Made by a program: the position numbers and the translations under genes
Notes under the pieces: model-generated
Told to the model about the DNA's origin: nothing
What the model saw: the letters and a program-made list of their open reading frames with translations, nothing else
The model's database searches: none
Part shown: positions 1 through 9,098 of the stretch, one piece after another
How positions within the stretch are numbered: the stretch's first letter is position 1
Layout: each line of letters opens with the position of its first letter
Assembly (NCBI GenBank): GCA_963850525.1
Contig: CAWKLQ010000011.1
Coordinates: 248,001 to 312,000 of the forward strand
Direction: 5' to 3'
From: JAEMQF01 sp963850525
GTDB lineage: Bacteria > Pseudomonadota > Gammaproteobacteria > Burkholderiales > Burkholderiaceae_C
Length of the DNA stretch: 64,000 nucleotides

Positions 1-545
1 GCCATCATCGGACCCGCCCGCACCGAGAAGCGGCCGACGTCCAGGCCGGGCCAGTTGTGCATGCCGAACACGGCCTCGCAGGGGAAGCGTTCGAACAGGC
101 GGTCGTCAATCATGGCCATCGCCCCGCCCAGGCCTTCTTCGGCCGGCTGGAAGATAAAGTTGACGACACCGTTGAAGCGCCGGGTGGTCGACAGATAGCG
201 CGCCGCGCCGAGCAGCATCGCTGTGTGCCCGTCGTGGCCGCAGGCGTGCATCACGCCCTTGTTCACCGAGCAGTGGCCGAAGCGGTTGACTTCGAGAATC
301 GGCAAGGCGTCCATGTCGGCGCGCAGGCCGAGAGCGCGGGAACTCTTGCCCGCCCGCAGCACACCGACGACGCCGGTGCGGCCGACACCGCGGTGCACCT
401 CGTCGAAGCCGAAGGCCTCGAGCTTGGCAGCCACCAGCCCGGCAGTGCGGTCTTCCTTGAAGCCGAGTTCCGGGTGGGTGTGGATGTCCTGACGCCAGGC
501 GGTCATTTCGGCGTGCAGTGGGGCGAGCAGTTCGGCGGTGGACAT
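1..545 (-). CDS. M20-family amidohydrolase (HipO-like), C-terminus cut by window edge
   Basis: Reading the minus strand from the ATG at 545 gives MSTAELLAPLHAEMTAWRQD, the usual start of hippurate-hydrolase/amidohydrolase enzymes of peptidase family M20. The 181 residues present contain the metal-binding block MHACGHDGHTAML and the downstream QPAEEGLGG segment, which supplies the general base Glu and another metal ligand. Members are cytoplasmic di-metal hydrolases that cleave N-acyl amino acids or other amides. The gene runs off the left edge, so the lid domain and C-terminal catalytic part are not visible. It is divergent from the amidase operon starting at 689, and both may be expressed from the 143-bp gap. 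The substrate cannot be told from sequence; the neighbours suggest amide-nitrogen release. Confidence 0.9.
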   Translation of the reverse strand, partial: MSTAELLAPLHAEMTAWRQDIHTHPELGFKEDRTAGLVAAKLEAFGFDEVHRGVGRTGVVGVLRAGKSSRALGLRADMDALPILEVNRFGHCSVNKGVMHACGHDGHTAMLLGAARYLSTTRRFNGVVNFIFQPAEEGLGGAMAMIDDRLFERFPCEAVFGMHNWPGLDVGRFSVRAGPMM

Positions 546-628
546 GGCCTGGGCAGCTTGGGTTGACAGGCTGCCATCGTAGTGCGGACGCCGCGGCGAC
601 GCGGGGCAAAGTTTTCGGGTCCTCAGCA

Positions 629-658
629 TTGACACCCGATGCGGCAGCGCCCTAGACT
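629..658 (+). promoter_or_regulatory. candidate sigma70 promoter for the atzG-like/amidase genes
   Basis: A perfect -35 hexamer TTGACA at 629-634 is followed after 18 bp by TAGACT at 653-658, which matches four of six positions of the -10 consensus. It lies 31 bp upstream of the ATG at 689 and in the correct orientation. Spacing and position are plausible, but this is a motif reading only. Confidence 0.5.
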
Positions 659-688
659 GAACCTTCGTTCATCGCGAGAAAGCCTTCG

Positions 689-889
689 ATGTCAAGCACC
701 CGAGTCCCCACCGATGCCGCACTGTTGGAGGCCGCCGCCCGCCTCGCAAATTTGCCCCTGTCTGCCCAGCGGGCAAGAGAACTGGTGCCGGCCGTGGACG
801 GCGTATTTGCGCTGCTCGACGCGCTGGATCGGCGCAGCCTCGGCGAAACCGCGCCTGCGTTCGCATTTCAAGCCAAGTGGGGTGCATGA
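689..889 (+). CDS. AtzG-like small subunit (DUF4089 type)
   Basis: This 66-residue, mostly helical protein has the length and pattern of AtzG, the GatC-like small partner of 1-carboxybiuret hydrolase AtzE. In that system the small subunit wraps around and stabilises the amidase. The final bases overlap the next gene (ATGA at 886-889), so translation of the two is probably coupled, as expected for subunits of one complex. It has no signal peptide and should be cytoplasmic. The assignment rests on size, amphipathic pattern and its place before an amidase; sequence similarity was judged by eye. It may serve an amidase with a substrate other than carboxybiuret. Confidence 0.75.
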   Translation: MSSTRVPTDAALLEAAARLANLPLSAQRARELVPAVDGVFALLDALDRRSLGETAPAFAFQAKWGA

Positions 890-2286
890 CCGTGGCCGAC
901 GCACTTCAATTGAGCCTTCGCGAAGTGGCCGCCGCGATCAAGGCGCGAGAAGTCTCTCCGGTCGAGCTGGCCCGCCAGTCGCTGGAACGGGTCGCCGCTG
1001 ACGAGCCCCGGCTGAACGCCTATGTGCGGATGACTGCCGATCTTGCGCTGGCGGCCGCGCGTCAGGCCGAGCGCGAAATCGCGAGCGGTGGCTGGCGCGG
1101 TGAGCTCCACGGCGTGCCGGTTGCGGTCAAGGACCTTTACGACATGGCGGGCCTACCCACCACTTGCAGTTCCCGGGTTCGGCACGACCACGTTGCCGCA
1201 GAGAATTCGGCTTGTGTCGATCGGCTTCAGCAGGCCGGCGCGGTGATCGTCGGCAAGACGCATACGCACGAGTTCGCCTACGGGATCGTCACGCCCACGA
1301 CCGGCAATCCCTGGAACACGGCGCACATACCGGGTGGTTCCAGCGGCGGTTCGGGCGCAACCGTCGCGGCCCGGGGCTGCTTCATGGCAATGGGCACGGA
1401 TACCGGAGGCTCGATCCGGATCCCGGCTGCGGTGTGCGGTGTCGTCGGGCTGAAGCCCACGTATGGCCGGGTCAGCCGGTTTGGCATCGCTTCGCTGAGC
1501 TGGTCGCTTGACCACGCCGGCCCGCTGGCGCGCACGGTGGGCGACGCCGCGGTGACCCTGGCCGCACTGGCCGGCTATGACGAACGCGACCCGGGCAGTG
1601 CGAACGTCCCCGTTGGTGACTACACCGCTGAACTCGAGCGCGGCGTCAAGGGACTGCGCATCGGTGTTCCACGCAACTATTTCTTCGACCAGGTCGATCC
1701 CGAAGTGTCGAAGCACGTTCGTGCCGCACTCGACAAGCTCGCGTCGCAGGGTGCCGAACTCGTTGACGTCGAAATACCGATGGCACAACAGATCATGCCG
1801 GTCGAATTCGGCCTTTGCATGCCCGAGGCGTCCGCCTACCACCAGGAAGCGATGCGGACCCGCCGCGAACTGTATGAAGAAGACGTGCGGGTGTTCCTGG
1901 AAGCCGGCGAGATGATTCCCGCGGTTGACTACATCACGGCACTGCGGGTACGCAGCACGATGCAGGCCGCATGGCGAAAAATGTTTGACGGGCTGGACGC
2001 CATCATCGGCCCGGCCGTGGCATCCCCCGCCACACGCAGGGACCAAGTCAGCGTGCGTTGGGCGGATGGCAGCGAAGAGCCTGTGACACCGGTCTTCGTG
2101 CGACTCTCAGCACCGGCCAACGTGCTGGGGCTGCCTTCGGTGGCCGTGCCATGCGGCTTCACTGCCAGTGGCTTGCCCACGAGTTTTCAGGTGATCGGCA
2201 GGCCGTTCCACGAAGCACGGATCCTGCGCATCGCACGCGCCTATGAAAGTGTCACCGACTGGACAAAGCGGCAATCGGCGCGCTGA
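886..2286 (+). CDS. amidase-signature hydrolase (AtzE/GatA family)
   Basis: The 466-residue protein has a full amidase signature. The catalytic triad is visible as Lys82 (VAVKDLYD), cis-Ser152 (PGGSSGGSG) and nucleophile Ser176 (TDTGGSIRIP), with the expected 24-residue spacing between the serines. The family hydrolyses amide bonds to acid plus ammonia. With the AtzG-like partner immediately upstream, a 1-carboxybiuret-hydrolase-like or related urea/amide-degrading role is the best guess. I chose the ATG at 886 because it overlaps the upstream stop (ATGA); a GTG at 877 is an alternative. It converges with the nitrilase gene 25 bp downstream. The specific substrate is not established. Confidence 0.9.
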   Translation: MTVADALQLSLREVAAAIKAREVSPVELARQSLERVAADEPRLNAYVRMTADLALAAARQAEREIASGGWRGELHGVPVAVKDLYDMAGLPTTCSSRVRHDHVAAENSACVDRLQQAGAVIVGKTHTHEFAYGIVTPTTGNPWNTAHIPGGSSGGSGATVAARGCFMAMGTDTGGSIRIPAAVCGVVGLKPTYGRVSRFGIASLSWSLDHAGPLARTVGDAAVTLAALAGYDERDPGSANVPVGDYTAELERGVKGLRIGVPRNYFFDQVDPEVSKHVRAALDKLASQGAELVDVEIPMAQQIMPVEFGLCMPEASAYHQEAMRTRRELYEEDVRVFLEAGEMIPAVDYITALRVRSTMQAAWRKMFDGLDAIIGPAVASPATRRDQVSVRWADGSEEPVTPVFVRLSAPANVLGLPSVAVPCGFTASGLPTSFQVIGRPFHEARILRIARAYESVTDWTKRQSAR

Positions 2287-2311
2287 ATGACTGGCTCGGC
2301 GATGCCCGCGT

Positions 2312-3196
2312 TCAATACCAACCTGGCTTTGCGCCGCTGCCGAGCATCTCGTCATAGACGTCCTTCCGGCGATCGCGCAGCACTTGGTTGTATTCGTTCC
2401 AGTTGCGCTTGCGCCGCGCATCCGACAGGTTCACTTCGGCGTAGATGATTTCTTCCTCGGTGCGCGAGGCCGGGCCGGCCACCGGCCAGCCGGTGTAGCT
2501 GACGATCAGGCTTTCGCCGAGGAATGGCTGGCCGCGTTCGGTGCCGACGCGATCGGCCGCCGCGATGAACACCGAATTGGAGTGCGCAGCAGCCATGCAC
2601 AGGATGTTCGCCATGGCCTCGCGCTTGGGGTCCTGCCCGGGAATCGGCACCCAGTTCGTCGGGATGCAGATCAGATCAGCGCCCTGCAGAGCGAGCAGGC
2701 GGTGCCCCTCGGGAAACCAACCGTCATAACAAATCATCGCCCCGATCCTGCCAATGGGCGTGGCAAACACCGGGAATCCCAGATTGCCTGGCTCGAAGAA
2801 CAGGTTTTCTTCGTTCCACAGGTGGACCTTCCGGAACGTGCCGATGTAGCCCTCGGGACCGATGATCACTGCTGAGTTGTAGAGCTTCGTGCCTTCGCGT
2901 TCGGCGATGCCCGCGACGATGGTCATGCCGAATTCCCCCGCCGCCATCGACCAAGCCTGCGTTGTCGGCCCGTCGGGTATTTGCTCGGCCAGCGCAAAGG
3001 CCTCCTCGCGCGACTCGAACACATAACCGGAGTTCGCAAGCTCGGGCAAGACGACGAGCTTGGCGCCGTTGCGTGCCGCCGTTTCGATCAGTTCCAGGCT
3101 CTTGGCAACGTTGGCTGCCTTTCGCCCGACGCTGGGCTCCATCTGAATGCACGCGATTCGAACCATTGCTTCCGATTTCTGCGTTCGATCTGCCAT
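2312..3196 (-). CDS. nitrilase-superfamily carbon-nitrogen hydrolase
   Basis: The 294-residue product carries the complete Glu-Lys-Cys triad of the superfamily: Glu52 (VVLPELANSG), Lys123 (TFRKVHLW) and Cys156 (AMICYDGWFPE). Such enzymes hydrolyse amides, N-carbamoyl compounds or nitriles in the cytoplasm; the CYDGWFPE context fits the amidase branches better than true nitrilases. The start at 3196 is supported by GGAGG about 8 bases upstream; a longer open frame reaches 3328 but lacks such a site. It is divergent from the ABC transporter starting at 3446, and the 249-bp gap probably holds promoters for both. Alternatives within the family, such as N-carbamoylputrescine amidase or omega-amidase, cannot be excluded. 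Confidence 0.88.
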   Translation of the reverse strand: MADRTQKSEAMVRIACIQMEPSVGRKAANVAKSLELIETAARNGAKLVVLPELANSGYVFESREEAFALAEQIPDGPTTQAWSMAAGEFGMTIVAGIAEREGTKLYNSAVIIGPEGYIGTFRKVHLWNEENLFFEPGNLGFPVFATPIGRIGAMICYDGWFPEGHRLLALQGADLICIPTNWVPIPGQDPKREAMANILCMAAAHSNSVFIAAADRVGTERGQPFLGESLIVSYTGWPVAGPASRTEEEIIYAEVNLSDARRKRNWNEYNQVLRDRRKDVYDEMLGSGAKPGWY

Positions 3197-3445
3197 AAGG
3201 GCCTCCGGGTTCGGATCGGTGGATGGGACAGTCTCAAGTCTAAACGTGCGACACGACTTGGCGGTTGGACTGAACCATGCCGGCCAGCGCGAGCACGAAC
3301 CCAGCGGGCTGTGGCGCAACCGCTGCACAGAGTAGGGAAACCCTTGATGAAGCTCGCGATTGTCATGGGCTACGCTCGACCGTCAAATCTGGGCTCGGCG
3401 CCTGTGCCGATGCAACTGGCGCACGTCGATTGCCGATAAGCAGGG

Positions 3446-4303
3446 ATGGACAATCTCATCAGGCTGATCTTTGACGTTCTCGCGTTCACGTCGGTGATCG
3501 TGCTGATCGTTCTGGGCCTGGGCGTCATCGCGAGCATGATGGGCATCTTCAATTTCGCCCACGGCGAATTCGTTCTGCTCGGAGCCTACACGTTGTTCCT
3601 CTTCCAGGACAACGGTCTGCCGACCTGGGCCGGGCTGATCGCTGCGCCCATCGTCGTGGCGCTGGTAGGCCTGCTGCTGGAAGCGCTCATCATCCGGCGT
3701 TTTTACGCCGCACCGATCATCGCCATGCTGGGCACATTTGCGATTGGGTTGGTGATTCGCGAAGTGATCCGCGGTTTCCTGGGCGGGCACTACAAGTCAA
3801 TCGAGGAACCCATCGCCGGTGCGCTCACCGTCGGTGGGCTGCAGTTTTCGATGTGGCGCACGACGATCATCATCACGACCGTGATCGTCATCGGCGCGAG
3901 CTGGGCCTTCCTCACCCGCACGTCGCTCGGGCTGCGCATCCGGGGCTCGCTCGAAAATCCAATGCTGGCTCGCGCCTGCGGAATCTCGACCACGAGCCTG
4001 TACGCGCTCACCTTCGCCTTCGGCTCGGCGCTCGCCGGTTTGGCCGGCGCGCTCATCGTCCCGCTGTATCAGCTGTCGGCCGACATCGGAACCCGGTTCC
4101 TCGTCCAGGGGTTCCTCTCGGTCATGCTGGGCGGAGTCGGAACCTTCGTGGGCCCTGTCCTGGGCGCATCGGCCGTGGGCGTCATGGCCTCCGGTCTGCC
4201 CTGGGTCGTGCCTCCGGTTATTGCCGACCCACTCGTTTTCCTGATTGCATTGGCAATCGTGAAAGTCCGGCCGCAAGGCTTCATCATCCACGGGAGACTT
4301 TGA
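3446..4303 (+). CDS. ABC transporter inner-membrane permease, LivH/UrtB type
   Basis: A 285-residue, very hydrophobic protein with about eight membrane helices. It has the branched-chain-amino-acid permease pattern, including FNFAHGEFVLLGAY near residue 33 and the conserved segment around GGVGTFVGPVLGA near residue 230. It forms one half of the channel of a HAAT-family importer. It is first in a compact set of five genes (3446-8098); the binding-protein gene starts 1 bp after its stop. The binding protein resembles UrtA/AmiC, so urea or a short amide is more likely than leucine as substrate. Confidence 0.88.
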   Translation: MDNLIRLIFDVLAFTSVIVLIVLGLGVIASMMGIFNFAHGEFVLLGAYTLFLFQDNGLPTWAGLIAAPIVVALVGLLLEALIIRRFYAAPIIAMLGTFAIGLVIREVIRGFLGGHYKSIEEPIAGALTVGGLQFSMWRTTIIITTVIVIGASWAFLTRTSLGLRIRGSLENPMLARACGISTTSLYALTFAFGSALAGLAGALIVPLYQLSADIGTRFLVQGFLSVMLGGVGTFVGPVLGASAVGVMASGLPWVVPPVIADPLVFLIALAIVKVRPQGFIIHGRL

Positions 4304-4304
4304 T

Positions 4305-5582
4305 ATGACTGACTCCAGGTATTTCGATTCGAAGCGCGCCACGGCGAACCACGCCGCCGCCGCGCGCGGCGCGCGTCGCCGGTTCCTGAGCGGCAGCAGC
4401 GCGCTGGCCGCTTCCGGCTGGGTGGCCGGTATGGCCGGTGGCTGGCTGCTCAAGGCGGATTTCGCGCACGCAGCGGGGCCGATCAAGATGGGCATCGCCA
4501 CTGACATCACGGGCGCCATCGCCCCGTCGGGCAACGCCAACTGGCAGGTTGCCCAGTTCGCAGTGGAGCAGATCAACAAGGGCGGCGGCATAGTGGGCCG
4601 GCCGATCGAGCTGTATCTTGAAGACACCGCCTCCGACCCGAAGATCGCAGTCGGCAACGTGCGCAAGCTGATCCAGGACCGCAAGGTCGACGTGATCCTG
4701 GGCGGGATCACCAGCGCGATGCGGCAAGCCATCAAGGACCCCATCGTCAACCGCGGCAAGACGCTCTACATCTACCCGCAGCTCTATGAAGGCCAGGAGT
4801 GCACGCCGTTCTTGTTCAACACCGGCCCCACCCCCGCTCAGCAATGCGATGAGCTGATCCCGTATCTGATCAAGACGCTGGGCAAGAAGCGCTTCGCGAT
4901 GCCATCTGCAAACTACGTGTGGCCGCAACTGCTCAACAAGTACGCGCGCAAGGTCATCGAGGCGAACGGCGGCACGGTCGTGTTCGAAGAGTATTACCCG
5001 CTTGACCAGGCCGAGTACTCGGCAACCATCGCAAAGATCCGCGACGGCAAGGTCGATTGCGTCTTCAACACCGTCATCCCACCGGGCTTGCAGCCCTTCG
5101 TCAAACAGCTCTACGAGAGCGGTTTCCAGAAGAATGGCGGCGTGGCAAGTTGCGTCTACTACGACGAGAACCTGCTGAACTACCACCCTGCCAACGAGAT
5201 GGAGGGCCTTGTCAGTTGCCTGGACTACTTCCAGGCGGTGGACGATCCGTTCAGCAAGCAGATGCAGCTGGACTACTCCAAGAAGTTCCCCAACACCAAG
5301 TACCTCTTCACAGCGGGCAGCGCGTCGACCGGGATGTACCGAGGGATCAAGTTCTACGAGGCTGGCGTCAAGGCGACCAAAGGCGATCTGAAACGCGAAG
5401 CGGTGGCAGCGGCCATCGACAAGGCCAAGCTTGCGAACGGTCCTGGCGGCGGCGCGGATATGGTTCCAGGCAAGATGCACTGCAAGATGAACATGTACAT
5501 CGCGGTGTGCAAGGCCGATGGAGGCAAGACGCGTTACGACATCGTCAAGAAGTCGTCAATGGTCGATCCGAAGGAGTGCTGA
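4305..5582 (+). CDS. periplasmic substrate-binding protein, UrtA/AmiC-like, Tat signal
   Basis: The 425-residue protein starts with an unusually long N-region and a twin-arginine motif (ARRRFLSGSSALAAS), so it is predicted to be exported folded by Tat. The mature part is a type I periplasmic-binding fold. The stretch YPQLYEGQECTPFLFNTG is characteristic of the amide/urea-binding branch (AmiC, UrtA, FmdD) and not of leucine-binding proteins. Its gene lies between the two permease genes, an order that differs from classical urtABCDE. With the amidases and nitrilase nearby, the likely cargo is urea or another small amide. Export by Tat is inferred from the motif only. Confidence 0.88.
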   Translation: MTDSRYFDSKRATANHAAAARGARRRFLSGSSALAASGWVAGMAGGWLLKADFAHAAGPIKMGIATDITGAIAPSGNANWQVAQFAVEQINKGGGIVGRPIELYLEDTASDPKIAVGNVRKLIQDRKVDVILGGITSAMRQAIKDPIVNRGKTLYIYPQLYEGQECTPFLFNTGPTPAQQCDELIPYLIKTLGKKRFAMPSANYVWPQLLNKYARKVIEANGGTVVFEEYYPLDQAEYSATIAKIRDGKVDCVFNTVIPPGLQPFVKQLYESGFQKNGGVASCVYYDENLLNYHPANEMEGLVSCLDYFQAVDDPFSKQMQLDYSKKFPNTKYLFTAGSASTGMYRGIKFYEAGVKATKGDLKREAVAAAIDKAKLANGPGGGADMVPGKMHCKMNMYIAVCKADGGKTRYDIVKKSSMVDPKEC

Positions 5583-5622
5583 TCTCTTCACCCACTCTGC
5601 GATCAACCTCGGTCTTCAGGCC

Positions 5623-6663
5623 ATGAATTCGAAATCCAGAAGCTTGGCCACACCCGGACGGTCTCCCGTCCGGGTACTTCCGATCATCGAAGGGGTGACG
5701 CTCGCGGTGCTGTTGATCGCCCCATTCGCGGCGGGCAGCCACACCGAAATCATCACGTTGTTCACCAACGTGCTGATTCTGTCGATCCTCGCGCTGAGTT
5801 TCGACCTGTGTTGGGGCCACTCGGGGATCATGACTTTCGGCCAGGCTTTGTTCTTCGGGGTGCCGGCCTACGTCATTGCGCTGGTAGGCCGTGACCTCGG
5901 GTTCAGCGAAATCTGGGGCACCCTGCCCCTGGCCATGCTCGTGGGCCTGGGGTTGTCGTTCACCTTCGCCATGTTCCTGCTGCTCGGCCGCAAACCGCCG
6001 ACCCCCATCTTCATCGCCCTGGGCACCTTAGCGGGCGGCTACGCCGCCGAGCGGCTTGTCTCCGGCTGGCAATACGTGGGGGCCGGCAACGGACTGTCCT
6101 CGATCAAGCTGTTGAAGTTGGGTTCCTTCGAGTTCGTCGAGGGCATGCAGTTCTACTTCCTGGCGTTCGCCAGTCTGTTGATTGCGTACGCGGTGAGCCG
6201 TTACCTGATGCGCTCGCAGATGGGGCTGGTGCTCGCAGGGATGCGTCAAAACGAGGCGCGGCTTGCATTCTTCGGCTACCGTGTCCAGTTCTTCAAGGCG
6301 GTGGTCTTCTCGTTTGCCGGGATGATCGCGGGACTGTCGGGTGCGCTCTACAGTTACCACCAGGGTTTCATCGGCCCGGGCAACATGGGCCCGGGACTGT
6401 CCACGATGGCTGTCATCTACTGCCTGTTCGGCGGGTCGGGAACGCTGATCGGCGCGGTGATCGGCACGGCGTCGATCGAGATCCTGAGCTATGTGCTTGC
6501 CGACATCGACACCGTCAAGCGCTTCTGGCCTGTGATCCTGGGGCTGGTTCTGCTCATCGTCGTGGCATTTCAACCGGGCGGCATCCTGGGCATGCTGGTG
6601 CCAGCGCGGGAGCGCTTCTTCTCTTATGGCTGGCGTCCCAGACGCGGCTCCGACGGTACCTGA
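5623..6663 (+). CDS. ABC transporter inner-membrane permease, LivM/UrtC type
   Basis: A 346-residue permease from the ATG at 5623 (an open frame extends upstream to 5518 but overlaps the binding-protein gene). The LivM-type signature segment LSFDLCWGHSGIMTFGQALF is visible near residue 60, together with GGSGTLIGAVIGTASIE near residue 270. It pairs with the 3446-4303 permease to form the transmembrane channel. Its stop is 3 bp before the GTG start of the first ATPase gene, so expression is almost certainly shared. The arrangement with two permeases and two ATPases is diagnostic of the HAAT family. Confidence 0.88.
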   Translation: MNSKSRSLATPGRSPVRVLPIIEGVTLAVLLIAPFAAGSHTEIITLFTNVLILSILALSFDLCWGHSGIMTFGQALFFGVPAYVIALVGRDLGFSEIWGTLPLAMLVGLGLSFTFAMFLLLGRKPPTPIFIALGTLAGGYAAERLVSGWQYVGAGNGLSSIKLLKLGSFEFVEGMQFYFLAFASLLIAYAVSRYLMRSQMGLVLAGMRQNEARLAFFGYRVQFFKAVVFSFAGMIAGLSGALYSYHQGFIGPGNMGPGLSTMAVIYCLFGGSGTLIGAVIGTASIEILSYVLADIDTVKRFWPVILGLVLLIVVAFQPGGILGMLVPARERFFSYGWRPRRGSDGT

Positions 6664-6666
6664 TCC

Positions 6667-7401
6667 GTGGCCCTTCTCGAAGTCACGGGAGTCACCAGGA
6701 CGTTTGGTCCGTTGCAGGCGCTCAGCGGCGTCAACCTGTCCATCAGGGAAGGGACGTTTCACGGCTTGATCGGGCCGAACGGCTCGGGCAAAAGCACATT
6801 GCTCAACTGCATCGCCGGTGCACTCTTTCCCACCAGCGGCACCATCACCTTTGCCGGCCACGACGTCACCGCGGCCATGCCGTATGAGCGGGCCCGGGCC
6901 GGCCTGAGCCTGAAGTTTCAAATCACCGCTGTGCTGCAGGAACTGTCGGTCTACGACAACGTGCTGCTCGCCGTGCAGGCGCGCCAGAGCCTGTGGTCCT
7001 TGATCAGTTCCAGGACCCGGCGTGCGATGGACGACGACGTGATGGCGGCGCTGGGTCGGTTCCGCCTTGGGGACCGCGCCCACGATCTGGCAGGTGAGCT
7101 CAGCCACGGCGAGCAGCAGTGGCTGGAAATCGCCATGGCGCTCGCGCCGCGTCCCAAGCTCTTGCTGCTCGATGAGCCTACTGGGGGAATGAGCCCCGAG
7201 GAGCGCCGTGTGACAGGCGAGTTGCTGATGCCCATCAAGTCGGAGTGTGCCCTGGTCATCGTCGAGCACGACCTAGATTTCATCAAGAACATCTGCGATC
7301 ACCTGACCGTGTTGGATCAGGGCAAGGTCCTGGACAGCGGAACAGTCGCCGAGATTGAAGGATCGCCGAAGGTTCAAGAGGTCTACACCAGCCGTGTCTG
7401 A
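6667..7401 (+). CDS. ABC transporter ATP-binding protein, LivG/UrtD type
   Basis: The 244-residue ATPase starts with GTG at 6667. Motifs are Walker A GPNGSGKST near residue 36, the signature LSHGEQQWLEIAMAL near residue 142 and Walker B LLLLDEPTGGMSPEE. The LSHGEQQWLEI signature, in place of LxYGxQRRLEI, is characteristic of UrtD rather than LivG. It drives import through the 3446 and 5623 permeases on the cytoplasmic face. The next ATPase overlaps it by 8 bp. Functional assignment as an ABC ATPase is firm; urea/amide specificity is an inference from motif and context. Confidence 0.9.
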   Translation: MALLEVTGVTRTFGPLQALSGVNLSIREGTFHGLIGPNGSGKSTLLNCIAGALFPTSGTITFAGHDVTAAMPYERARAGLSLKFQITAVLQELSVYDNVLLAVQARQSLWSLISSRTRRAMDDDVMAALGRFRLGDRAHDLAGELSHGEQQWLEIAMALAPRPKLLLLDEPTGGMSPEERRVTGELLMPIKSECALVIVEHDLDFIKNICDHLTVLDQGKVLDSGTVAEIEGSPKVQEVYTSRV

Positions 7402-8098
7402 GCCTGCGAAGATTCTGGAGGTGAGAAAGCTCAGTGCCGGCTATGGGCGCAGCCAGGTGTTGTTCGACCTCGACATGTCGGCGCGCACGCCTGGGACGGT
7501 CGCAATCCTCGGCCGCAATGGCGTGGGGAAGACGACGCTGCTCAAGACGCTCGCGGGTGAAATCCGGCCGATGTCCGGTGAAATCGTCTTCGATGGGAAG
7601 AATGCGGAGAAGGAACCCACGGAGCGCCGTGCCCGCCGAGGAATCGGCTATGTGCCGCAGGAGCACGCCGTTTTCGGCAAGATGACGGTGCGTGAGAACC
7701 TGGCGTTGGGAGCCGTCGCACAACCCGGCGCTTCGCGCATCGACTATGTGCTCGATTTCTTCCCCAAGCTCGCGCAGCGCCTGAACCAGACCGCGGCCAC
7801 GCTGTCGGGTGGCGAGCGCAAGATGCTCGCGATCAGCAGGGCGCTGCTGGGCAACCCCAAACTGTTGATGCTCGATGAGCCAACCGAAGGTGTCTGGATC
7901 GGCGTGATCGAGGAGATCGCCGATCGCCTGTTGCAGCTGTCCAAGGGAATCACCCTGATTCTGGTCGAGCAGCACGTGGAACTGGCGCTGCGGCTGGCCG
8001 ACTACGTTTACGTGATGGACCGGGGCGGCTTCGCCATGCAGGGGACGTCGGCCGAAATCAGGGACGACCCGAGGCTGTTGCGTTACTTGGCACCTTGA
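7394..8098 (+). CDS. ABC transporter ATP-binding protein, LivF/UrtE type
   Basis: Starting at GTG 7394, which overlaps the end of the previous ATPase by 8 bp, the product is 234 residues. It has Walker A GRNGVGKTT, the signature LSGGERKMLAISRAL and Walker B LLMLDEPTEGVWIGVIEE. The EPTEGVWIGVIEEI form after Walker B is a UrtE-like feature. A TTG at 7355 would give a longer frame but lies inside the upstream gene and has no visible ribosome site. It is the last gene of the transporter set; the next gene on this strand is an unrelated LysR regulator 76 bp on. Confidence 0.9.
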   Translation: MSEPAKILEVRKLSAGYGRSQVLFDLDMSARTPGTVAILGRNGVGKTTLLKTLAGEIRPMSGEIVFDGKNAEKEPTERRARRGIGYVPQEHAVFGKMTVRENLALGAVAQPGASRIDYVLDFFPKLAQRLNQTAATLSGGERKMLAISRALLGNPKLLMLDEPTEGVWIGVIEEIADRLLQLSKGITLILVEQHVELALRLADYVYVMDRGGFAMQGTSAEIRDDPRLLRYLAP

Positions 8099-8174
8099 GC
8101 GTCCGAGGTGCAATGGCGGGCAAGAATTCGACCCTGCGAACGCTTCGCGGTCGGCACGCCGCACAACGCACCCC

Positions 8175-9074
8175 ATGGACAGATTGTTGGCAATGACGAC
8201 TTTTGTCGCCGTCGTGGACAGCGGCGGCTTCGCCAGCGCGGCGCGCAAGTTGAAGCTCTCGCCGCCGGTCGTGACGCGCGCCGTCGCCGAACTCGAAGAG
8301 CGCCTCGGCCTGCGCCTGCTGACGCGCACCACGCGGATGGTTCGGATCACCGACGCGGGTGCGAGGTACGCCGACGACTGCCGGCGCATCCTCGCCGAAA
8401 TCGACGCCGCCGAGGTCGCCGCGGGCGGCGTCAGCGGTGCCGCGCGCGGCACCTTGACTATCACCGCGCCGGTGCTGTTCGGCCGCGAGTACGTCATGCC
8501 CGTCGTCACGCACTACCTGGAGATGCATCCCGGCGTTCAGGCGAATTGCCTGTTTCTCGACCGCGTCGTGAACCTGATGGAAGAGGGCGTCGACGTCGCG
8601 GTGCGCATCGGCGAGTTGCCGGATTCGTCCCTCCAGGCAGCGCGCGTGGGCAGCGTGCGGCGCGTCGTCGTCGCGTCGCCAGCTTATCTGCGCCAGCACG
8701 GCGTGCCGCTGCGCCCGGCGGACCTCGCGCAGCACAGCGTCGTCTTCGCAGGTGGTGTCACGCCGGTGCCCGAATGGCGCTTCGCCGCTTCGGGCAAGCC
8801 GCTCGTGCAGCCGGTGCAGCCACGGATTCGCACAACGACCAACGACGCTGCGCTCGCCGCCGCAGTCGCCGGGTTCGGCCTGACGCGGCTCATGAGCTAC
8901 CAGGTCGCGCCACTGGTGGAAGGCGGTGTCCTGCAAATCGTGCTGAGCGAATTCGAAACCGCGGCGTTGCCGGTGCACGTCGTGCACCTCGAAGGCCGGC
9001 GCGCGACGCAGAAGGTGCGCGGCTTCATCGACCTCACGGTCGCGACACTGCGCGCCGATTCCCGCTTGAACTGA
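8175..9074 (+). CDS. LysR-family transcriptional regulator
   Basis: A 299-residue LysR regulator. The N-terminal winged helix-turn-helix covers roughly residues 1-60 (GFASAARKLKLSPPVVTRAV is the helix-turn-helix), followed by a linker helix and a type 2 periplasmic-binding-like effector domain (about 88-290). It resembles the DmlR/CrgA branch common in betaproteobacteria. LysR proteins usually control a neighbouring, often divergent, gene; here the upstream neighbour is the co-directional transporter and the downstream neighbour converges, so the target is unclear. Effector unknown. Confidence 0.92.
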   Translation: MDRLLAMTTFVAVVDSGGFASAARKLKLSPPVVTRAVAELEERLGLRLLTRTTRMVRITDAGARYADDCRRILAEIDAAEVAAGGVSGAARGTLTITAPVLFGREYVMPVVTHYLEMHPGVQANCLFLDRVVNLMEEGVDVAVRIGELPDSSLQAARVGSVRRVVVASPAYLRQHGVPLRPADLAQHSVVFAGGVTPVPEWRFAASGKPLVQPVQPRIRTTTNDAALAAAVAGFGLTRLMSYQVAPLVEGGVLQIVLSEFETAALPVHVVHLEGRRATQKVRGFIDLTVATLRADSRLN

Positions 9075-9098
9075 TGCGGCGGCGCGGCGCGCCGAAGC

